From the NCBI RefSeq assembly GCF_000380165.1, contig NZ_KB904659.1, positions 1 to 64,000 of the forward strand: 64,000 bases of DNA. The letters are read 5' to 3'. The DNA is from Wenjunlia vitaminophila DSM 41686 (GTDB lineage: Bacteria > Actinomycetota > Actinomycetes > Streptomycetales > Streptomycetaceae). The notes under the pieces were generated by a model, which ran no database searches, was not told the DNA's origin, and was given only the letters and a program-made list of their open reading frames with translations. Position numbers and translations under genes: made by a program. Shown here piece after piece: positions 59,703 through 64,000 of the stretch; positions within the stretch are counted from its first letter, which is position 1; every line of letters begins with the position of its first letter.

Positions 59703-60344
59703 ATGTCCAGTTCCGTGACCGACCAGACAGGCGGGACCGACCGGGGTGACGACCGGGCGGACCGCGCTGGCTCGCGCCGTGAGCAGATCCTGCGCGAAGC
59801 CGCCCGGCTGTTCGCCTCCCGCGGGTTCCACGGTGTCGGGGTGGACGAGATAGGCGCCGCCGTGGGGATCAGCGGTCCCGGCCTCTACCGGCACTTCCCG
59901 GGCAAGGACGCGATGCTGGCCGAGCTGCTCGTCGGCATCAGCGGGCGGCTGCTGGCCGAGGGCCGGCGGCGCAGGGCGGCGGCGGGGGACGCCGGGGACA
60001 CCCTGGACTCGCTGGTCCGTGGCCACATCGACTTCGCCCTCGACGATCGGCCGCTGATCACCCTGCACGACCGCGAGCTGGACCGGCTGCGGGACTCCGA
60101 CCGAAAGCTGGTGCGGCAGCTCCAGCGCCAGTACGTGGAGCTGTGGGTCGAGGTGGTCCGCGAGGTGCACCCGCACGTGGCGGAGGCCCAGGCCAGGGCC
60201 GCGGTGCACGCGGTCTTCGGGCTGCTGAACTCCACACCGCACAGCGCCGTCCCCCGCGGCGGGGCCGTGCCGGACCGCACCGCGATGGCGGACCTGCTGC
60301 ACCGGCTGGCCCTGGGCGCCTTCTCGGCCGTCGGCGGCGAGTAG
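59703..60344 (+). CDS. TetR-family regulator, likely of the leucine catabolic operon
   Basis: A 213-residue TetR protein with the HTH SRREQILREAARLFASRGFHGVGVDEIGAAVGISGPGLYRHFPGKDAMLAELLVG, and a ligand domain with DRPLITLHDRELDRLRDSDRKLVRQLQRQYVELWVEVVREVHP. It is the type found next to actinomycete acyl-CoA carboxylase/dehydrogenase operons, where it responds to acyl-CoA intermediates. It is divergent from the carboxyltransferase gene with a dyad-rich region between them. The transcript appears leaderless. Confidence 0.88.
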   Translation: MSSSVTDQTGGTDRGDDRADRAGSRREQILREAARLFASRGFHGVGVDEIGAAVGISGPGLYRHFPGKDAMLAELLVGISGRLLAEGRRRRAAAGDAGDTLDSLVRGHIDFALDDRPLITLHDRELDRLRDSDRKLVRQLQRQYVELWVEVVREVHPHVAEAQARAAVHAVFGLLNSTPHSAVPRGGAVPDRTAMADLLHRLALGAFSAVGGE

Positions 60345-60449
60345 CCCCCGCCGGCCGGCGCGGGCCCCACCGGTGAGCGCACCGCGACGCGGTGTATCGT
60401 TACTGTCCCCGCGGCCGTTCCGCGGACTGTCCCGAGGCAAGGGAGGTTG

Positions 60450-60509
60450 ATGAACATGGCCCGCCAGCCAGTTCCTCAGCATGTCCTTGTCCGGGTCGCA
60501 CGGGGATAA
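60450..60509 (+). CDS. possible 19-residue leader peptide upstream of an acetyltransferase gene
   Basis: GGGAGG followed 4-5 nt later by ATG opens a 19-codon frame (MNMARQPVPQHVLVRVARG) that ends with TAA 38 nt before the GNAT gene. The good ribosome site is the only support. No attenuator hairpin is obvious. Confidence 0.3.
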   Translation: MNMARQPVPQHVLVRVARG

Positions 60510-60547
60510 CCAGCGACCCGGTCGTCCAGAACGACCAGGAGCGTCGC

Positions 60548-61063
60548 GTGTCTCCCTTCTTCCGCACCGGTAACGACCTGACCACTGACCGCCTGTTGCT
60601 GCGGCCGTGGTCTTCCGACGATCTCACCGCCGTCCTCGACGGCACCCGACTGCCGCACTGGGCGGAGGACTTCCCCGCCGAGGGAGACCGGGTCATTGCC
60701 GGCTTCCTCACCGAGCGACCCGAGGGCCTGCACGAGTACGGCCACCGCCTGGTCGTCGAGCGGTCCAGCGGGCTGGTCGTCGGGTCCATCGGCCTGTTCT
60801 GGCCGCCCAGTGAAGGCCTGATCGAGATCGGGTACGGCATCGTCGTGTCCCGGAGGGGCCGCGGCTACGCGTCCGAGGCCACCCGTGCCCTCGTGGCGTT
60901 CGCCCTGACCGCACCCGGTGTGCGCGGCGTGCAGGCACAGACCGATCCTTCCAACCCGGCATCGGTCCGCGTGCTGGAGAAGGCGGGGATGCAGCGCTGC
61001 GACGGCGATGCGTCCGCCGTCCTGCTCCGTTTCCGCACGGCGACGGTTCCGCCCCGCCCGTAG
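60548..61063 (+). CDS. GNAT-family acetyltransferase (RimJ/RimL type)
   Basis: A 171-residue acetyltransferase. LTTDRLLLRPWSSDDL is the RimJ-type opening, EIGYGIVVSRRGRGYASEATRALVAFAL holds the acetyl-CoA pyrophosphate-binding loop (RRGRGYA), and NPASVRVLEKAGMQR the C-terminal substrate strand. It transfers acetyl from acetyl-CoA to an amine, perhaps a protein N-terminus or small molecule. The GTG at 60548 has AGGAG 7 nt upstream. Confidence 0.88.
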   Translation: MSPFFRTGNDLTTDRLLLRPWSSDDLTAVLDGTRLPHWAEDFPAEGDRVIAGFLTERPEGLHEYGHRLVVERSSGLVVGSIGLFWPPSEGLIEIGYGIVVSRRGRGYASEATRALVAFALTAPGVRGVQAQTDPSNPASVRVLEKAGMQRCDGDASAVLLRFRTATVPPRP

Positions 61064-61149
61064 CCCTCCTGTGGGCAACTCCGCGGTGGGCCGCCGGCAC
61101 AGGACCACCACCATCACCACGAAAACTGACGAACGGACGTCTTCACATC

Positions 61150-61659
61150 ATGAGCCACACGTGGATCACGCGCGCCGAGACCGGCGCCGACATCCCCGCC
61201 ATTCGTGACATCGACCTCGCTGCGTTCGAAACCCCCCTGGAAGCCGACCTGGTGGAGGCGCTCCGCGCCGACTCCTCCTGGATCGACGGCCTGTCCGTCG
61301 TCACCACGGACCGGGACGGACGACCCGTCGGCCACGCCCTGCTGACCCGTTGTCACATCGGCGACGCACCGGCCCTGTGCCTGGGGCCCGTGGCGGTGCT
61401 CCCCGAGCACCAGGGCACCGGCGTCGGGTCGGCGGCCGTCCGTGCCGCGCTCGAGGCCGCCGACGGGATGGGGGAGGCCCACGTCGTCGTGCTGGGACAC
61501 CCCACCTACTACCCCAGGTTCGGGTTCGCCCCCGCGTCCCGGTACGGCATCCGGGTGACCATCGACGTGCCGGACGAGGCGCTGATGGCGCTGACCCTGC
61601 GTGCCGACCGACCGCTCCCCGGCGGAACCATCCGCTACGCGGCGCCGTTCGGCATCTGA
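61150..61659 (+). CDS. GNAT-family N-acetyltransferase (YhbS-like)
   Basis: A 169-residue protein with WITRAETGADIPAIRDIDLAAFETPLEADLVEALR, the acetyl-CoA loop LGPVAVLPEHQGTGVGSAAVRAAL, and VVVLGHPTYYPRFGFAPASRYGI, all features of the YhbS group. It is 86 nt after the first acetyltransferase gene in the same direction and differs clearly from it, so the pair is not a recent duplication. The substrate is unknown. A long perfect hairpin follows. Confidence 0.9.
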   Translation: MSHTWITRAETGADIPAIRDIDLAAFETPLEADLVEALRADSSWIDGLSVVTTDRDGRPVGHALLTRCHIGDAPALCLGPVAVLPEHQGTGVGSAAVRAALEAADGMGEAHVVVLGHPTYYPRFGFAPASRYGIRVTIDVPDEALMALTLRADRPLPGGTIRYAAPFGI

Positions 61660-61664
61660 CCGGA

Positions 61665-61694
61665 GGGGCGGGGGTGCGGTCGCACCCCCGCCCC
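61665..61694. terminator. perfect 14-bp GC hairpin between convergent genes
   Basis: GGGGCGGGGGTGCG (61665-61678), GT loop, CGCACCCCCGCCCC (61681-61694), followed by a C-rich run. It lies 5 nt after the acetyltransferase stop. Confidence 0.75.
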
Positions 61695-61805
61695 GTCCCC
61701 GTACCCCTTGCCGCCCCCGCCCCGTCCCCGCGCCTCCCGCCTACCGGCACCGGGCCGTTCGGCCGGGGCCGCCCCGGGCGTCGGCGCGGCCGGACGGCGG
61801 GCGGA

Positions 61806-62615
61806 TCACTCCTCGTGGAGCAGCCCCGCGGTGTCCAGCAGGTAGGCGGTCATCGGTGCGTAGAACTGCGGCGGCACGTTGTCGTCCAGCGGTACCACCG
61901 CTGCCAGGGTTCCCTCCGCCTCGCCCAGGAACAGCGCGGGGTCGTTGCAGTCCGCGAAGCCCACCGTGCTGATGCCGCACTGACCGGCGCGGCCCGCCCA
62001 GCCGTGGTCGGCCAGGACCAGGTCCGGCAGCGGCTCGCCGTCCTCCTCCAGCGCGGCCAGGATCGTGGCCATCGGTTCCGGCGAGTGGGTGTGCATCAGA
62101 CTGCCCTGGCGGTGGATCATCGCGACGTCGCCCACCTGGCGGATGTCGCCCTCGTCCGCGTAGAGCTTGCGGGACGGCAGCGCGTACAGGGTGCAGCCCA
62201 CGGCCTTCAACGCGACGGCCACCGCCTGGTGGACGGGGAGCAGCCCCGCCGGGTGGCCGGTGGCGACCAGCACCCGGTGCCGGCCCTCGGCGGCCTTGCG
62301 CAGGGCCACCGCCATCCGGTCGAGGGCGTCCACGGTCAGCTCGGGATCGATGGTGTCCTGACCCACCCGGTAGTCGGGGTCGGCCACCACGCCGCAGCGT
62401 TCCGCCATGACCGAGAGGACGGCGTGCTCGTCCGTCCAGCGGTCACCGAACTCCAGGCCGAGCCAGTAGTGACGGTTTCCCTCGACCAGTTCCTTGTAGT
62501 GCGCGCGGTTGTTCTCACGGGGAGTGGCCACGTCGCCGGCTATCCGGGTCCTGACCAGGTGATCGATGAGCTGGGTTCGGGTGGGGACGGGGGCGGGGAC
62601 GGGAGGTGTCGACAT
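61806..62615 (-). CDS. conserved actinomycete protein annotated as putative phosphatase
   Basis: A 269-residue protein with TRTQLIDHLVRTRIAGDVATPRENNRAHYKELVEGNRHYWLGLEFGDRWTDEHAVLSVMAERCGV, DYRVGQDTIDPELTVDAL, HRVLVATGHPAG, and VLADHGWAGRAGQCGISTVGFADCNDPALFLGEAEGTL. This pattern is conserved across actinomycetes and commonly labelled phosphatase; I know of no biochemical proof. The ATG at 62615 has no ribosome site. A GACAAT box 6 nt ahead suggests a leaderless mRNA. Confidence 0.78.
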   Translation of the reverse strand: MSTPPVPAPVPTRTQLIDHLVRTRIAGDVATPRENNRAHYKELVEGNRHYWLGLEFGDRWTDEHAVLSVMAERCGVVADPDYRVGQDTIDPELTVDALDRMAVALRKAAEGRHRVLVATGHPAGLLPVHQAVAVALKAVGCTLYALPSRKLYADEGDIRQVGDVAMIHRQGSLMHTHSPEPMATILAALEEDGEPLPDLVLADHGWAGRAGQCGISTVGFADCNDPALFLGEAEGTLAAVVPLDDNVPPQFYAPMTAYLLDTAGLLHEE

Positions 62616-62820
62616 GCTGACATTGTCCAACGCCGACGACGATCCCCGGCCGGGCCGCGCCCCACCGCGCGGGTGGCACGCGTCACTTCCTGTCCGCTCC
62701 TGTCCGGTCCGCACACCGTCCGCCCGGCACGGTCGATCCCGCATCCGGGCCGGTCGGGAATGGAAGGTCCGGTGGACCGGTTGGAGTCCTCGGACGGGTG
62801 TGCGGGTACGGAGGTGGCGG

Positions 62821-64000
62821 GTGACAGGGCGGACTCAGGGCTGGTTGCAACGGCTGTCCCAACAGTGTTGGCGGTACCGCCGGAACGTGCTGCTGGCGTT
62901 CGGAGCCTCCCTCCTCGGGATGGGCGTGACCGCGCTGGTCCCGCTGATCCCGAAGCTGATCATCGACGACGTCATCGTGGACGGCTCCCGCCCCCTGGCG
63001 CCCTGGGCGGTGCTCCTGGTGGTCGCGGCGCTCGCGGTCTACGGGCTCACGTACGTCCGGCGCTACTACGGCGGGCGTCTCGCCCTGGACGTGCAACACG
63101 ACCTGCGCACGGCCATGTACCGGTCGCTCGGCCGACTGGACGGCGCGCGTCAGGACGAACTGGACACCGGGCAGGTGGTCGGGCGCGCCACCTCGGACCT
63201 CCAGCTCATCCAGGGACTCCTCTTCATGCTGCCGATGATGATCGGCAACGTGCTGCTCTTCGTGTTGTCCCTGGTGGTGATGCTCACCCTCTCCCCGATG
63301 CTCACCCTGGTGGCGTTGGCCGTCGCTCCGGCGCTGTGGTTCCTGGCCGACCGCAGCCGCAAGCGGCTCTACCCCGCCACCTGGTACGCCCAGGGCCAGG
63401 CCGCGGCCGTCGCCGGGATCGTGGACGGGGCGGTGACCGGGGTCCGCGTGGTCAAGGGGTTCGGGCAGGAAGAACAGGAGATGGCCAAGCTGCGGCGGGT
63501 CAGCCGCAACCTGTTCGGTGCCCGGCTGCGCACCATCAAGCTCACCAGCCGCTACAACCCCGGGCTCCAGGCCGTCCCGGCGCTCGGCCAGGTCGGCATG
63601 CTGGCACTGGGCGGCTGGATGGCGACCCGGGGGCAGGTCACCCTGGGCACGTTCGTGGCGTTCTCCACGTACCTCGCCCAGCTCACCGGGCCGGTGCGGA
63701 TGCTGACCATGATCCTCACCGTGGGCCAGCAGGCCCGCGCCGGCGTGGAGCGGGTCTACGAGCTGATCGACACCGAGCCGCTGATCCACGACCGCCCGGA
63801 CGCCCGGGCACTGCCGAAGGACGCCCCGGCGACCGTCGAGTTCGACCGGGTCACCTTCGGGTACGACGAGCAGCGCCCCGTCCTGCGGGACCTGAGCCTG
63901 CGCATCGAGCCGGGGGAGACCCTCGCGGTGGTCGGCGCGTCGGGGTCCGGCAAGTCCACCGTCTCCATGCTGCTGCCCCGCTTCTACGACGTGACGTCGG
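62821..64000 (+). CDS. ABC transporter, fused permease-ATPase (exporter type), 3' end beyond the window
   Basis: The GTG at 62821 has GGAGG 6 nt upstream. The frame is open to the end of the window (393 codons), so the last part of the ATPase domain is missing. It begins TGRTQGWLQRLSQQCWRYRRN and has six membrane segments within residues 20-310 with the family GRATSDLQLIQGLL coupling region. Then come the domain edge VEFDRVTFGYDEQRPVLRDLSLRIEPGE and Walker A GASGSGKST. It is the MsbA/LmrA-type multidrug or lipid exporter class and probably half of a heterodimer or a homodimer. Confidence 0.9.
   Translation, partial: MTGRTQGWLQRLSQQCWRYRRNVLLAFGASLLGMGVTALVPLIPKLIIDDVIVDGSRPLAPWAVLLVVAALAVYGLTYVRRYYGGRLALDVQHDLRTAMYRSLGRLDGARQDELDTGQVVGRATSDLQLIQGLLFMLPMMIGNVLLFVLSLVVMLTLSPMLTLVALAVAPALWFLADRSRKRLYPATWYAQGQAAAVAGIVDGAVTGVRVVKGFGQEEQEMAKLRRVSRNLFGARLRTIKLTSRYNPGLQAVPALGQVGMLALGGWMATRGQVTLGTFVAFSTYLAQLTGPVRMLTMILTVGQQARAGVERVYELIDTEPLIHDRPDARALPKDAPATVEFDRVTFGYDEQRPVLRDLSLRIEPGETLAVVGASGSGKSTVSMLLPRFYDVTS

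Noticed and set aside
1..64000. CRISPR array, integrase, transposase or prophage genes
   Set aside because: None seen; the only clear repeat arrays are the 17-bp, 15-bp and precursor-core repeats, which lack spacer structure.

Overview
The window is high-GC actinomycete DNA with GC-rich third codon positions, frequent GTG starts and strong GGAGG-type ribosome binding sites. An adpA-orn pair with an in-frame TTA codon in adpA, a cebR/cebEFG-bglC locus and an acyl-CoA carboxylase epsilon subunit point to a sporulating, Streptomyces-like or Nocardiopsis-like filamentous actinomycete. Genus is not determined by the sequence alone.

Region 1 (1-683) is the 3' end of an acyl-CoA carboxylase beta gene plus its epsilon subunit. 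Region 2 (about 995-16221) is the most unusual part: a compact biosynthetic cluster. It joins azol(in)e RiPP machinery (a 77-residue precursor with three Tyr-Cys-Phe repeats, a YcaO cyclodehydratase fused to a leader-binding/ThiF-like region, and a SagB-type FMN dehydrogenase) to fatty-acyl machinery (fatty acyl-AMP ligase, acyl-CoA dehydrogenase-like protein, two stand-alone carrier proteins). It also has a SARP activator, a LuxR-type response regulator with a convergent histidine kinase, and a large FAD/NAD(P)-binding protein. The likely product is a lipid-linked or lipid-derived azole peptide. No condensing enzyme, dedicated transporter or leader protease is visible.

Region 3 (16276-30794) is bounded by two identical tRNA-Lys(CTT) genes in the same orientation. 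It carries an IclR regulator, an ectoine-type ABC importer (ehuBCDA order), an aldehyde dehydrogenase, a Uma2-family protein, a luciferase-like monooxygenase, a PAS-GGDEF-EAL protein, two tandem M6-like metalloproteases and a stand-alone malonyl-CoA-type acyltransferase. Region 4 (30906-36685) holds a tightly overlapping set: an Fe-S RecB/Cas4-type nuclease, an unknown protein and an SF1 helicase. It looks like an uncharacterised DNA-processing or defence unit, with a PAP2-family membrane enzyme upstream.

Region 5 (36881-53261) contains regulators (TetR, XRE-TPR, CebR, AdpA), the cellobiose uptake and hydrolysis operon with clear CebR operators, oligoribonuclease, tRNA-His, a universal stress protein and several conserved hypotheticals. 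Region 6 (53371-60344) is a leucine/isovalerate catabolic operon (acyl-CoA dehydrogenase, HMG-CoA lyase, biotin-dependent carboxylase alpha and beta). A divergent TetR gene lies beyond a 17-bp tandem repeat array and a compound inverted repeat. Region 7 (60450-64000) has two GNAT acetyltransferases, a conserved putative phosphatase and the start of an ABC exporter cut by the window end.
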